64,000 nucleotides of DNA from Parapedobacter lycopersici (GCF_024643285.1 NZ_JAMSLW010000001.1:372001-436000); one strand, 5' to 3'. Shown: positions 17,739 through 26,643, counted from the stretch's first letter. Made by a program: numbers and translations. Notes: generated from the letters alone by a model not told the origin.

Positions 17739-19133
17739 ATGAAGAAAACATTATTTCTCGTATGCTTCCTGTATTTAACGGCTGCAGCCCTGGTGGCTGA
17801 TGCACAGGAGGGAGCGGTACCGGTCTGGGCACAGGAAACACCGGAACACCGGACGGAACGGATGGCTTGGTGGCGACACGACCGGTTCGGCATGTTTATC
17901 CACTGGGGTTTATATGCAGTGCCAGCCCGCCATGAATGGGTTCAAAATCACGAACAGTTGTCCACCGAAGTGTACCGCGACCGGTATTTTGAGCGATTTG
18001 ATCCGGATTTGTATGACCCGAAGGAATGGGCTGCGCAGGCCAAAGCCGCGGGGATGAAATATGTCGTGCTGACCACAAGGCACCACGAAGGGTTCAGTCT
18101 CTGGGATACAGAATACAGTGACTACAAAGCGACCAATACGCCTGCGGACCGCGACTTGCTTAAACCCTTTGTCGATGCCTTTCGCGCGGAGGGACTTAAA
18201 GTCGGATTCTACTTTTCCATGATCGACTGGCACCACCCTGATTTTACAATAGACCGTGTGCATCCGCTGCGTAACAACAAAGAGGCCCGGGCAGCGAACG
18301 CCCGGCGGGATATGGACAATTTCCGGCAGTTCCTGAAAAACCAGCTGACCGAACTGCTTACCGAATACGGGAAAATCGATCAGCTTTTTTTTGATTTTTC
18401 CTACCCCGGGGAAGACGGCAAGGGGCACGAAGACTGGGATAGCGAAGGGTTGTTGGAACTGGCGAGACGTTTGCAGCCCGGTATCATTATCAATGACCGG
18501 CTCGATCTGAATGATAAATCCTGGGGATGGGACTACGTGACACCGGAACAGTTCATGCCCAGTGCCTGGCCGGAGCGTGATGGGGTACAGGTGCCCTGGG
18601 AAACGTGCCAGACATTCTCCGGTTCGTGGGGTTACCATCGCGATGAGCATAGCTGGAAAAGCAACAACCAGCTGATTGCCATGCTTATTGAGGTGGTAAG
18701 TAAAGGAGGGAACTTATTGCTCAATGTCGGACCCACAGCCCGTGGTAATTTTGACGAACGGGCTAAAGAGCGGCTCGCCGCAATAGGCCAATGGATGAAA
18801 TACAATAACCGGTCGATATATGGTTGCACGGCAGCCCCCGCTACATTTGAACAGCCCGATAACTGCCTGCTCACCTACAATCCCGAAACCAAAAGGCTTT
18901 ATGTGCACCTGTTGCAATGGCCGTTCAAAACACTGTACCTGCCTAATTATAAAGGAAAGGTCGCCTATGCCCAATTCCTGCATGACGGTTCGGAAGTACA
19001 GTACACCTCGCGTACTGCGGCTCCGGCAGGCGGGCATACAACAGTAACGGCCGGTGAGAACGACCTCATTGTTGAGCTGCCTGTGATCAAGCCGGATGTG
19101 GAAATCCCGGTCATCGAACTTATACTGGAGTAA
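17739..19133 (+). CDS. Alpha-L-fucosidase, GH29
   Basis: 464 aa with a signal peptide ending around VADAQ. GH29 hallmarks: RFGMFIHWGLYAVPARHEW (residues 49-67), LTTRHHEGFSLWDT and GFYFSMIDWHHPD. The likely nucleophile is D219 in QLFFDFSYPG. A C-terminal beta domain follows residue 370. Releases L-fucose from glycans in the periplasm or outside. Stands alone, downstream of the DUF6970 gene; linkage specificity cannot be read from sequence. Confidence 0.94.
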   Translation: MKKTLFLVCFLYLTAAALVADAQEGAVPVWAQETPEHRTERMAWWRHDRFGMFIHWGLYAVPARHEWVQNHEQLSTEVYRDRYFERFDPDLYDPKEWAAQAKAAGMKYVVLTTRHHEGFSLWDTEYSDYKATNTPADRDLLKPFVDAFRAEGLKVGFYFSMIDWHHPDFTIDRVHPLRNNKEARAANARRDMDNFRQFLKNQLTELLTEYGKIDQLFFDFSYPGEDGKGHEDWDSEGLLELARRLQPGIIINDRLDLNDKSWGWDYVTPEQFMPSAWPERDGVQVPWETCQTFSGSWGYHRDEHSWKSNNQLIAMLIEVVSKGGNLLLNVGPTARGNFDERAKERLAAIGQWMKYNNRSIYGCTAAPATFEQPDNCLLTYNPETKRLYVHLLQWPFKTLYLPNYKGKVAYAQFLHDGSEVQYTSRTAAPAGGHTTVTAGENDLIVELPVIKPDVEIPVIELILE

Positions 19134-19169
19134 GCCAAACGAAGGACGATAAATTAAAACTACTGTTTT

Positions 19170-19213
19170 TTGACAATTTATACTACTACTTCTATATGCA
19201 TTACGTATATTTG
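19170..19213 (+). promoter_or_regulatory. Promoter region of the sulfate-assimilation operon
   Basis: TATATTTG (19206-19213) is a full Bacteroidota -7 match five bases before the leader ORF. A TTGACA (19170-19175) with TATATG (19193-19198) at 17-base spacing is also present and resembles a classical sigma-70 promoter; which is used is not known. Confidence 0.45.
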
Positions 19214-19217
19214 TCCC

Positions 19218-19268
19218 ATGAAACAATTTATGCATAATCTGATGCCGTGTACTAACGCTGTAAAGTGA
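19218..19268 (+). CDS. 16-residue leader peptide ORF
   Basis: ATG at 19218 opens a 16-codon ORF (MKQFMHNLMPCTNAVK, stop TGA) directly after the -7 element and before a terminator hairpin, 130 bases ahead of the sulfite reductase gene. The position, size and a lone cysteine codon fit a leader peptide that couples translation to attenuation by sulfur supply. Not matched to a known family; inference from layout. Confidence 0.4.
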   Translation: MKQFMHNLMPCTNAVK

Positions 19269-19308
19269 GGGGCAGCCGTTATACATAAGTGTGGATAACA
19301 AGATGACG

Positions 19309-19336
19309 CCTCCGCTAAAAATTAGGGGAGGTTTTT
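19309..19336 (+). terminator. Intrinsic terminator in the 5' leader (attenuator candidate)
   Basis: CCTCC-G-CTA pairs with TAG-G-GGAGG around AAAAT (one G-G mismatch), followed directly by TTTTT. It lies inside the leader of the sulfate operon, after the leader ORF and 61 bases before the first gene. The upstream GAGG at 19267-19270, over the leader stop codon, could pair with CCTC and compete. Confidence 0.55.
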
Positions 19337-19397
19337 CATTTACCATATAATATTTACCGTTAAACCGGTGATTTATTTGATAAGCTAAACGACAACT

Positions 19398-21506
19398 ATG
19401 CAAAGTTTTAGAACGGAACTCGAAAATCCAGTAGTTGAAAAAGAAATTATTGAGCTTGAACGCAAAATCAGGGCTTATAGGGCGGGTACGATCTCCGAAG
19501 ATAAATTCAAAAGCCTGCGTCTGGCACGTGGAATATACGGGCAACGGCAGCCCGGGGTTCAGATGGTCCGGATAAAATTGCCCTTCGGAAAGGCTACTTT
19601 CAAACAATTGCTGCGTATATCGGACATATCAGACGAATATGCCATCCGCAATCTCCATTTTACGACCAGACAGGATATCCAGATCCACTTTGTGAGCCTG
19701 GACCGCACGCCCGAGCTTTGGGCAAAACTGGCCGAAGATGACGTAACCATACGGGAAGCCTGCGGCAATACGGTCCGTAACGTAACGGCGTCACCACAGG
19801 CGGGAATAGATCCCGAAGAGCCTTTTGACGTATCGCCTTACGCACATGCCACATTTGCTTATTTCCTGCGTAATCCCATTTGCCAGGAGCTTGGCCGGAA
19901 ATTTAAATTCGGTTTTTCATCCAGTTCACGCGATACGGCGTTTGCTTTCGGACAGGACCTGGGCTTTATCCCCCGGGTACGGACAGTGAACGGTATTGAA
20001 GAACGCGGCTTCCGGGTCGTGCTCGGCGGTGGTTTGGGTGCACAGCCGATGGCCGGGCACGTAGTGCATGAATTTTTGCCGGAAGACCAGCTTATCCCAT
20101 ATTCGGAAAGCGTACTGCGTACGTTCGACCGGTATGGCGAACGGAACAACCGGAATAAAGCCCGGTTTAAATACCTGATCCAAAAACTGGGACTGGACGA
20201 AGTGAAGCGTCTGATCGCGGAAGAGTGGACTGCAATCAAAGTGAAAACATTTGCAATCGACCGGGACGCTGTTCCATTGCCGGCTCCGCCGGAATCCGTT
20301 CCTGCTGAAGTCGAAGAAGTAACCGATCGCCGCGCATATGAGATCTGGGAAAAAACCAATGTGTGGGAACAAAAGCAAACCGGGTTTTATGCCGTCTATA
20401 TCAAGGTGCCGACCGGAGACATGCCGACCGAAAAAGCACGTGAACTGCTCGCCGGTATCCGTGGCCATGTGGCCGATGAAGTCCGGGTAACCCAAAATCA
20501 GGGGCTGCTGCTGAAATTTGCGAGAAAGGAGTCACTTCCCCGGATATACAATGTATTAAGCAGGATCGGATTTGCAAAGCCCGGCTTTGACAGCGTTGCC
20601 GATGTAACCACATGCCCGGGTACGGATACTTGTAACCTGGGTATTTCCAATAGCACGGAGATGGCCAGGGTGCTGGAATCGTTGATATATGAAGAGTATG
20701 AGGACCTTGTTTACGATCGTGACCTTAAGATCAAAATAAGTGGCTGCATGAACTCATGCGGGCAGCACGGCATCGCGCATATCGGTATACACGGCAGCTC
20801 GCTGAAAGCGGTTGGCCGGGTTGTTCCGGCCGCACAGATTATGCTGGGCGGCGGGGTGCTGGGCGATGGCGATGGGCGGGTGGCCGAACGGGTGATTAAA
20901 GTGCCGTCGAAACGGGTTGTAAACGCCGTACGGCTGCTGCTGGATGACTACCTGGCAAACTCCACCCCGGAAGAACGCTTCCATGTGTACTTCGACCGGC
21001 AGACAAAAGATTATTTTTACCGCATGCTGAAACCACTGGCTGACCTCACCAACCTGACGGAGGAAGAGTTTGTTGACTGGGGACACCAGGAGACCTATCA
21101 GCAAGCCATTGGTGTCGGGGAATGTGCCGGTGTCGTGATTGACCTGGTGTCGGTACTGCTCTTCGAAGCTGAGGAAAAACTGGACTGGGCAAACGAAAGT
21201 TACCGCGCTGGCGCATATGCGGATGCCATCTACCATGCGTACAGCATGTATGTCAGCGCAGCAAAGGCATTGCTGCTCGACAAGGGAATCCACAGCAGTA
21301 CTCAAATTGCCATTATCCGCGATTTTGACACCAATTTCGTGGAATCGGGCGAAATTACATTACCCAATAGCTTTGAGGAAAAACTGCTTGAAATCAATAA
21401 AAACGAGCCCACGGAGGCATTTGCACGCCAGTACCTAGCCGACGCCATTGATTTTTATCAGACAATCGCGGCGAAAAAGGCAGTTGCAACAGCTGTAAAT
21501 GGTTAA
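19398..21506 (+). CDS. Ferredoxin-type sulfite/nitrite reductase fused to a HEPN domain
   Basis: 702 aa. Residues 40-560 are a siroheme/4Fe-4S sulfite/nitrite reductase with the two-repeat architecture. Cluster ligands are C406 and C412 (TTCPGTDTCNLG) and C450 and C454 (SGCMNSCGQHG). Residues about 584-690 are a HEPN-like helical domain (WANESYRAGAYADAIYHAYS). It heads an operon with siroheme synthesis and sulfate activation genes, so assimilatory sulfite reduction is the likely role rather than nitrite. The fusion partner's job is unknown. Confidence 0.9.
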   Translation: MQSFRTELENPVVEKEIIELERKIRAYRAGTISEDKFKSLRLARGIYGQRQPGVQMVRIKLPFGKATFKQLLRISDISDEYAIRNLHFTTRQDIQIHFVSLDRTPELWAKLAEDDVTIREACGNTVRNVTASPQAGIDPEEPFDVSPYAHATFAYFLRNPICQELGRKFKFGFSSSSRDTAFAFGQDLGFIPRVRTVNGIEERGFRVVLGGGLGAQPMAGHVVHEFLPEDQLIPYSESVLRTFDRYGERNNRNKARFKYLIQKLGLDEVKRLIAEEWTAIKVKTFAIDRDAVPLPAPPESVPAEVEEVTDRRAYEIWEKTNVWEQKQTGFYAVYIKVPTGDMPTEKARELLAGIRGHVADEVRVTQNQGLLLKFARKESLPRIYNVLSRIGFAKPGFDSVADVTTCPGTDTCNLGISNSTEMARVLESLIYEEYEDLVYDRDLKIKISGCMNSCGQHGIAHIGIHGSSLKAVGRVVPAAQIMLGGGVLGDGDGRVAERVIKVPSKRVVNAVRLLLDDYLANSTPEERFHVYFDRQTKDYFYRMLKPLADLTNLTEEEFVDWGHQETYQQAIGVGECAGVVIDLVSVLLFEAEEKLDWANESYRAGAYADAIYHAYSMYVSAAKALLLDKGIHSSTQIAIIRDFDTNFVESGEITLPNSFEEKLLEINKNEPTEAFARQYLADAIDFYQTIAAKKAVATAVNG

Positions 21507-21552
21507 TATCACCGCAATTTCACGTATTGAATTGCGATAACAGACGAAGCGA

Positions 21553-22311
21553 ATGAACGCACATCCCAAAATAACGCTGGTGGGGGCTGGACCGGGGGAT
21601 ACCGATCTAATCAGTCTCAAGGGACTGAAAGCACTGGCAAAGGCCAATGTGGTGCTTTATGATGCATTGGTCAATGAAGAACTGCTTGGTTATGCACCTG
21701 AAGGTGCCCTCCGTGTATTTGTGGGCAAACGGGCGAATAAACACGCTTACAGCCAACAGGAAATCAATGAATTGATGGTTTCCTATGCACGCTCCCACGG
21801 ACATGTAGTGCGACTTAAGGGCGGCGATCCTTTCGTGTTCGGAAGGGGAGGGGAAGAGCTTGAATATGCGGCCAGTCACCACATTGCAACGAGCGTGGTG
21901 CCGGGTATTTCCAGCTCCATCGCACTCGCCGGGCTGCAGGGGATTCCGCTGACATACCGCGGAGTCAGTGAAAGTTTCTGGGTAATCACGGGTGCGACTA
22001 CTGCCGGCGTCATCTCCGATGATATTTACGCCGCAGCCAAAACTTCGGCAACGGTTGTTATCTTAATGGGACTGAATAAGTTAGCGGAAATTGTGCGGGT
22101 ATATGAAGCCGAGGGCCGACATAAGTTACCGATAGCGGTCATTCAGAACGGCTCCCTGCCCAACGAGAAAATAGCACTTGGAACAATGGATACGATTATT
22201 GAACGGGCAGGGGTACAGGGGATCGGAGCCCCGGCGGTGATCGTTATCGGTGAGGTGGTCGCCAAGCACGAAAGTTTCGGTGCCTGGAAACATAAGAATA
22301 TTGCGGTATGA
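21553..22311 (+). CDS. cobA: Uroporphyrinogen-III C-methyltransferase (SUMT)
   Basis: 252 aa. Two SAM-dependent methylations of uroporphyrinogen III to precorrin-2, the first step towards siroheme. Motifs: LVGAGPGDTDLISLKG at the start, VVRLKGGDPFVFGRGGEE and the VPGISSSIALAG loop. Overlaps the next gene by four bases. Its place behind the siroheme-dependent reductase indicates dedicated siroheme supply. Confidence 0.96.
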   Translation: MNAHPKITLVGAGPGDTDLISLKGLKALAKANVVLYDALVNEELLGYAPEGALRVFVGKRANKHAYSQQEINELMVSYARSHGHVVRLKGGDPFVFGRGGEELEYAASHHIATSVVPGISSSIALAGLQGIPLTYRGVSESFWVITGATTAGVISDDIYAAAKTSATVVILMGLNKLAEIVRVYEAEGRHKLPIAVIQNGSLPNEKIALGTMDTIIERAGVQGIGAPAVIVIGEVVAKHESFGAWKHKNIAV

Positions 22312-22910
22312 ACCAACGGAGCACCGGCAATGAATTATTTCCTGTATTTCTGCAGTTGAATAACCTGCAGGTGCTGCTGGTTGGCGGAGGGCCCGTTGCA
22401 TTGGAAAAGCTGACCGCATTGCTGGGCAATAGTCCCCATACAAAAATTACCGTGGTTGCCCGGGAAATCAGCGCGGAAGTACGTAGTTTTGCTGCTGCAT
22501 ACCCCGACATACTGCTGGATGAGCGGGCATTTGAATATACTGACCTGGATGGGGTGGACGTCGCTGTGGTTGCATCGAACAACGCACCGCTGAATAACCA
22601 CATCCGCCAGGAGGCGCGCAGGCGCCACATTTTGATTAATGTAGCGGATAAGCCGGAACTATGTGATTTTTATCTGGGGTCCATCGTTAAGAAAGGGAAT
22701 TTAAAAATAGGAATATCCACCAATGGCAAATCACCTACCATTGCCAAAAGGATAAAGGAATTACTTAATGAAGCATTGCCACATGAAATTGACGAAACGC
22801 TCGATTACATGGGCAGGCTGCGCGATCAATTGAAAGGTAATTTTGCCGATAAGGTGAGGCAGTTAAACGCGCATACCGCGATGTTGGTCGATTCAAAGGA
22901 GAGGAAATGA
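22308..22910 (+). CDS. Precorrin-2 dehydrogenase / sirohydrochlorin ferrochelatase (CysG N-terminal type)
   Basis: 200 aa, the size of Met8p/SirC-like proteins. Rossmann GGGPVALEK (VLLVGGGPVA) for NAD, then the conserved NVADKPELCDFYLGSIVKKG block and the ISTNGKSPTIAKRIKELL helix. Oxidises precorrin-2 to sirohydrochlorin and may insert iron. Overlaps both neighbours by four bases, so cobA, this gene and cysH are translationally coupled. Confidence 0.93.
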   Translation: MNQRSTGNELFPVFLQLNNLQVLLVGGGPVALEKLTALLGNSPHTKITVVAREISAEVRSFAAAYPDILLDERAFEYTDLDGVDVAVVASNNAPLNNHIRQEARRRHILINVADKPELCDFYLGSIVKKGNLKIGISTNGKSPTIAKRIKELLNEALPHEIDETLDYMGRLRDQLKGNFADKVRQLNAHTAMLVDSKERK

Positions 22911-23608
22911 ATACATTGGTAAATGAAGTGACCGGGTTGATCAAGGACCGGCAGCCGGAAGAAGCCCTGGCCCAGCTGGCCGCACGTTTTCCTGGAGAGC
23001 TTGTTTTTTCGACGAGCTTCGGCCTGGAAGACCAGTTGATTACACACCTGATCTTTGAAAATAACCTGCCTATCCGGGTGTTTACACTGGAAACGGGCAG
23101 GCTGTTCCAGGAAACGTATTATACCTGGAACCGCACGCTGGAACGGTATCAAAAAGAGATCGAAGCTTATTTTCCGGATACCCACGCCGTGCAACAGCTG
23201 ATCACACAGAAGGGTCCCTCCAGTTTTTATGATTCGGTGGAAAACCGGAAGGAGTGCTGCCGCATACGTAAAATAGAGCCGCTCCAGCGCGCGCTCGCAG
23301 GCGCTGCCTGCTGGATAACCGGGATACGGGCCGACCAATCCGATAACCGTCAGGGAATGACGGATGTGGAGTGGGACGGCACCAATGGGCTGGTTAAATT
23401 CCACCCCATATACCATTGGACGCTGGACGAGGTGAAGCGCTTTGTAAAAGCCAATAATATTCCCTACAACCCGCTGCACGACAAAGGTTTTCCGAGCATT
23501 GGATGCGCCCCCTGTACACGGGCGGTGCAGGAAGGGGAGGACTTCCGTGCCGGCAGGTGGTGGTGGGAGGACCAAAGCAAGAAGGAATGCGGACTGCATG
23601 CAACCTAA
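22907..23608 (+). CDS. cysH: Phosphoadenylyl/adenylyl-sulfate reductase, 4Fe-4S type
   Basis: 233 aa. Reduces activated sulfate to sulfite. PP-loop-like VFSTSFGLEDQ. Cysteine pairs C117-C118 (KECCRIRK) and C200-C203 (IGCAPC) are the 4Fe-4S ligands that mark APS-reducing enzymes, and C228 in KKECGLH is the catalytic cysteine. No cysC kinase is seen in the operon, which fits APS rather than PAPS as substrate. Confidence 0.95.
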   Translation: MNTLVNEVTGLIKDRQPEEALAQLAARFPGELVFSTSFGLEDQLITHLIFENNLPIRVFTLETGRLFQETYYTWNRTLERYQKEIEAYFPDTHAVQQLITQKGPSSFYDSVENRKECCRIRKIEPLQRALAGAACWITGIRADQSDNRQGMTDVEWDGTNGLVKFHPIYHWTLDEVKRFVKANNIPYNPLHDKGFPSIGCAPCTRAVQEGEDFRAGRWWWEDQSKKECGLHAT

Positions 23609-23655
23609 GCAAACACCGCATAGTAAAGAAAGGCAAATAGAAAGAAAAGCTATAT

Positions 23656-24546
23656 ATGGATTATTTGGATCAATTAGAGGCGGAGGCGATACATATCCTG
23701 CGCGAAGTGGCGGGTCAGTTTGAGAATCCCGCACTGCTGTTTTCGGGGGGAAAAGACTCCATTACATTGGTGCACCTGGCTGAAAAGGCATTCCGGCCGG
23801 GCAAATTCCCTTTTCCACTGGTGCACATTGATACCGGGCACAATTTTCCGGAAACCATTGCATTTCGCGATGAATTGATTGCCCGGTTGGGCGAAAAGCT
23901 GATTGTCGGCTATGTACAGGACAGTATCGATGCCGGGAAAGTAGTTGAGCAAAAAGGCAAGAACGCAAGCCGGAACATGCTGCAGACGGTTACGCTGCTG
24001 GATACCATCGCCGAACATAAATTCGACGCCTGTATCGGTGGTGCCCGTCGCGACGAAGAGAAGGCACGGGCCAAAGAACGGATATTCTCGGTACGGGACG
24101 AGTTTGGCCAATGGGATCCCAAACGCCAGCGGCCCGAACTCTGGAATGTGTACAATGGCCGTATCCATAAAGGGGAGAATGTCCGGGTTTTTCCAATCAG
24201 CAACTGGACCGAGCTTGATGTGTGGAACTATATCCGCAGGGAGAACATCAAATTGCCATCCATCTATTTCTCACACGAACGCAACGTGATTACGCGCAAC
24301 GGCCAGCTGATGGCTGCGGCTGAATTTTTGAATATGGATCACGAGGACATCGTAGAATACCGCAAAGTGCGGTTCCGCACGGTAGGCGATATGACGTGTA
24401 CTGCGGCGGTACTTTCGGAAGCTTTTGAAATCGATGATATTATCGAAGAGATACAACAGTCGAAAATCAGCGAACGCGGCGCGAGGATGGACGATAAGGT
24501 TTCCGAAGCCGCCATGGAAGACCGTAAAAAAGGCGGATATTTTTAA
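23656..24546 (+). CDS. cysD: Sulfate adenylyltransferase small subunit
   Basis: 296 aa. PP-loop ATP pyrophosphatase subunit that makes APS from ATP and sulfate with CysN. Motifs: LLFSGGKDSITLVHLAEKAF (SGGKDS), HIDTGHNFPE, and ARAKERIFSVRDEFGQWDP. The C-terminal ERGARMDDK and KKGGYF are typical. The ATG at 23656 lies 47 bases after cysH. Confidence 0.97.
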   Translation: MDYLDQLEAEAIHILREVAGQFENPALLFSGGKDSITLVHLAEKAFRPGKFPFPLVHIDTGHNFPETIAFRDELIARLGEKLIVGYVQDSIDAGKVVEQKGKNASRNMLQTVTLLDTIAEHKFDACIGGARRDEEKARAKERIFSVRDEFGQWDPKRQRPELWNVYNGRIHKGENVRVFPISNWTELDVWNYIRRENIKLPSIYFSHERNVITRNGQLMAAAEFLNMDHEDIVEYRKVRFRTVGDMTCTAAVLSEAFEIDDIIEEIQQSKISERGARMDDKVSEAAMEDRKKGGYF

Positions 24547-24600
24547 CAGCAGGAAAACGCCCGGCAGGGTTAATACCTATTAATTTCATTATCTGAAAAA

Positions 24601-25851
24601 ATGGATTTACTTAAATTTATAACGGCTGGAAGTGTTGACGACGGTAAGAGCACGTTGATTGGCCGATTATTATACGATACAGACTCAATCCTGGATGACC
24701 AGCTGGAAGCAATCCAGCGGGCCAACCGCAAAAATAACGATGGCACCATTGATCTGGCTATCCTTACGGATGGCCTGAAGGCCGAGCGGGAGCAGGGCAT
24801 TACCATTGACGTGGCGTATAAATACTTTCAAACAGACAAACGCAAGTTTATTATCGCCGACACGCCGGGCCACATTCAATATACCCGGAACATGGTCACC
24901 GGAGCTTCCAATGCCGACCTGGCCATTATTCTGATCGATGCCCGCAAAGGCGTGATTGAACAGACACGCCGGCACTCCTTTATTGTTTCCCTGTTGGCGA
25001 TACCCAATGTGCTGGTATGCGTCAATAAGATGGACATGGTTGACTATGACGAGGCGGTTTTCGCCAAGATCAAATCCGACTACGAGCAGCTGACGGAAAA
25101 CCTCCGCATCAATCAGGTGGACTTTATACCCGTAAGCGCGTTAAAGGGAGATAACATTGCCGCTCCGTCTGCCAATATGCCCTGGTATGAGGGGACCTAC
25201 CTGTTGAATTTCCTGGAAACCGTGGATACCCACCAGCCAAATACTGAGCAACAGGCTCGTTTTCCGGTGCAATGGGTTATCCGACCGCAAACGGCGGCAC
25301 TGCCCGATTATAGGGGGTATGCCGGACGTGTGGTAGGCGGCAGTTTTAATGTAGGCGACCAGGTAGCTGTCCTTCCTTCCGGATTCAGCAGCCGGATTAC
25401 ACAGATCGAACTGGCCGGTGAGTCGTTGAACACCGCGGAGGATGGAATATCGGTTGTGATACACCTCGCCGACGACCTGGACATCAGCAGGGGAGACATG
25501 CTGGTTAAGCAGGATGAGCAACCCGCTGTTTCACAGGAATTTGAAGCCGATATCTGCTGGATGGATACAAAACCACTGGACATCAGTCAGGTATACCTGA
25601 TTCAGCATCACGGAAAAACAACGAAGATAAAATTGCAGGATATTCGCTATAAAGTGGATGTGAATACACTGGAAAAGACGACTGACGGGCATTTTGGATT
25701 AAATGACATCGGAAAAATCCAGTTTAAATCTGCCGATCCACTGGCGTTTGATGAGTACGCGCGCAACAAGAGTAACGGCGGCGCCATACTGATCGATAGC
25801 CGGAATAATTTAACGGTAGCTGCATTAATGATCGCTAAAGCGACTGCTTAA
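24601..25851 (+). CDS. cysN: Sulfate adenylyltransferase GTPase subunit
   Basis: 416 aa. EF-Tu-like GTPase that drives APS synthesis. G1 AGSVDDGKSTLIGRLLYD, G3 DTPGHIQYTRNM and G4 VNKMDMVDY are present, then beta-barrel domains. The protein stops before any fused APS kinase (CysC) domain, consistent with the APS-reductase branch. Last gene of the operon, followed by a strong terminator. Confidence 0.97.
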   Translation: MDLLKFITAGSVDDGKSTLIGRLLYDTDSILDDQLEAIQRANRKNNDGTIDLAILTDGLKAEREQGITIDVAYKYFQTDKRKFIIADTPGHIQYTRNMVTGASNADLAIILIDARKGVIEQTRRHSFIVSLLAIPNVLVCVNKMDMVDYDEAVFAKIKSDYEQLTENLRINQVDFIPVSALKGDNIAAPSANMPWYEGTYLLNFLETVDTHQPNTEQQARFPVQWVIRPQTAALPDYRGYAGRVVGGSFNVGDQVAVLPSGFSSRITQIELAGESLNTAEDGISVVIHLADDLDISRGDMLVKQDEQPAVSQEFEADICWMDTKPLDISQVYLIQHHGKTTKIKLQDIRYKVDVNTLEKTTDGHFGLNDIGKIQFKSADPLAFDEYARNKSNGGAILIDSRNNLTVAALMIAKATA

Positions 25852-25897
25852 TAAACGATAAATATACCGGACAGGTAAAATGATACAGGCCCGTTTG

Positions 25898-25931
25898 AAA
25901 AATGCCGGAAAATGACTTTCCGGCATTTTTT
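25898..25931 (+). terminator. Strong intrinsic terminator of the sulfate operon
   Basis: A 14-bp perfect stem, AAAAATGCCGGAAA (25898-25911) with TTTCCGGCATTTTT (25917-25930), loop ATGAC, ending in T residues. Located 46 bases after the cysN stop codon. Symmetry of A- and T-runs means it could work in both directions. Confidence 0.92.
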
Positions 25932-26253
25932 GTTGACAAACTGTATTAAAGAGAGCAGTGTGCCAGACTGTCGTAGGTATTGGGAATACTTACCGTGCCG
26001 CTTGCAAAGTGTTAGGGTGGTATTTCTGATTTACTACTTAACATAACGTAAATTATATGAATAATTTATTGAATAAATCACATGGAGATCTTAACGCAAA
26101 ATCATACTGCATAGTTGATGGGAAAACGCACTGAATGGTAATTTATAAATTGCTGTTAGTATTGTGTTTATCATAAGAAAAATGATGTAATTATTTATAA
26201 AAATTGTAATCCGCCGGGTCAATCCAGCCAGCTGGTTATTTAAATAAATCTGC

Positions 26254-26455
26254 TTCGATACTTGTTCGAGAGTTGTTCGGGTCGGCTTCGGGGTTTCTTC
26301 GACACCGCTTCGGGACTTGTTCGAGGCTTCTTCGACTGGTCTTCGAGTCGGCTTCGGGGCTGTTCGGTGCGCAATGCGTTGCGTTCCGAAAAACCCCGAA
26401 GGATTCCCGAAGTATTGGCGAACCATTCCCGAACAAATGCCGAATAAGTCCCGAA
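26254..26455. repeat. Dyad-symmetric array of TTCG/CGAA with 11-bp period
   Basis: TTCG starts at 26254, 26265, 26276, 26287, 26298, 26309, 26320, 26331, 26342 and 26353 (exactly 11 bp apart) and 26363. After a 20-base centre, CGAA starts at 26387, 26397, 26408, 26419, 26430, 26441 and 26452. The seven inner pairs are mirror-placed about 26376.5, including the one 10-bp step on each side. CGCAA-TGCG-TTGCG forms a hairpin tip. The seven bases between tetranucleotides vary. Two degenerate units (CGAT 26474, CGGA 26485) stay in phase. I recognise no named family. Confidence 0.93.
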
Positions 26456-26635
26456 ACTGGCTGCTGCCTTACCCGATCCGTTCTCGGAGCCGGAATTTAG
26501 GCTTCATGAGCCAACTTAGCCGACTTCGGTAGTCATTCCAAAACGCTTTACTACCAACATTTTTTAATTTTAATAATAAATCTTTGCCGTTGTTATTATT
26601 GTTGTTGCAAAAGGTGGATTTCTGTTTAATTTTTT

Positions 26636-26643
26636 TAAATTTG
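26636..26643 (+). promoter_or_regulatory. -7 element (TAAATTTG) for gdhA
   Basis: Full TAnnTTTG match 31 bases before the gdhA ATG. TTG triplets occur upstream but not at the standard 19-21 spacing. Confidence 0.5.

Noticed and set aside
19134-19397. SAM-I or SAM-II riboswitch upstream of the sulfate operon
   Set aside because: I could not find the conserved core sequences or the expected helices; a leader ORF and a simple terminator describe the region better.
26254-26455. CRISPR array
   Set aside because: The period is 11 bp with only four constant bases and mirror orientation; there are no 25-40 base repeats, no spacers and no cas genes.
26091-26530. Overlapping ORFs of 60-111 codons on both strands around the 11-bp array
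   Set aside because: An 11-bp unit shifts frame at each copy and lacks stops, so several frames are open on both strands; the peptides are low-complexity products of the repeat with no start context.
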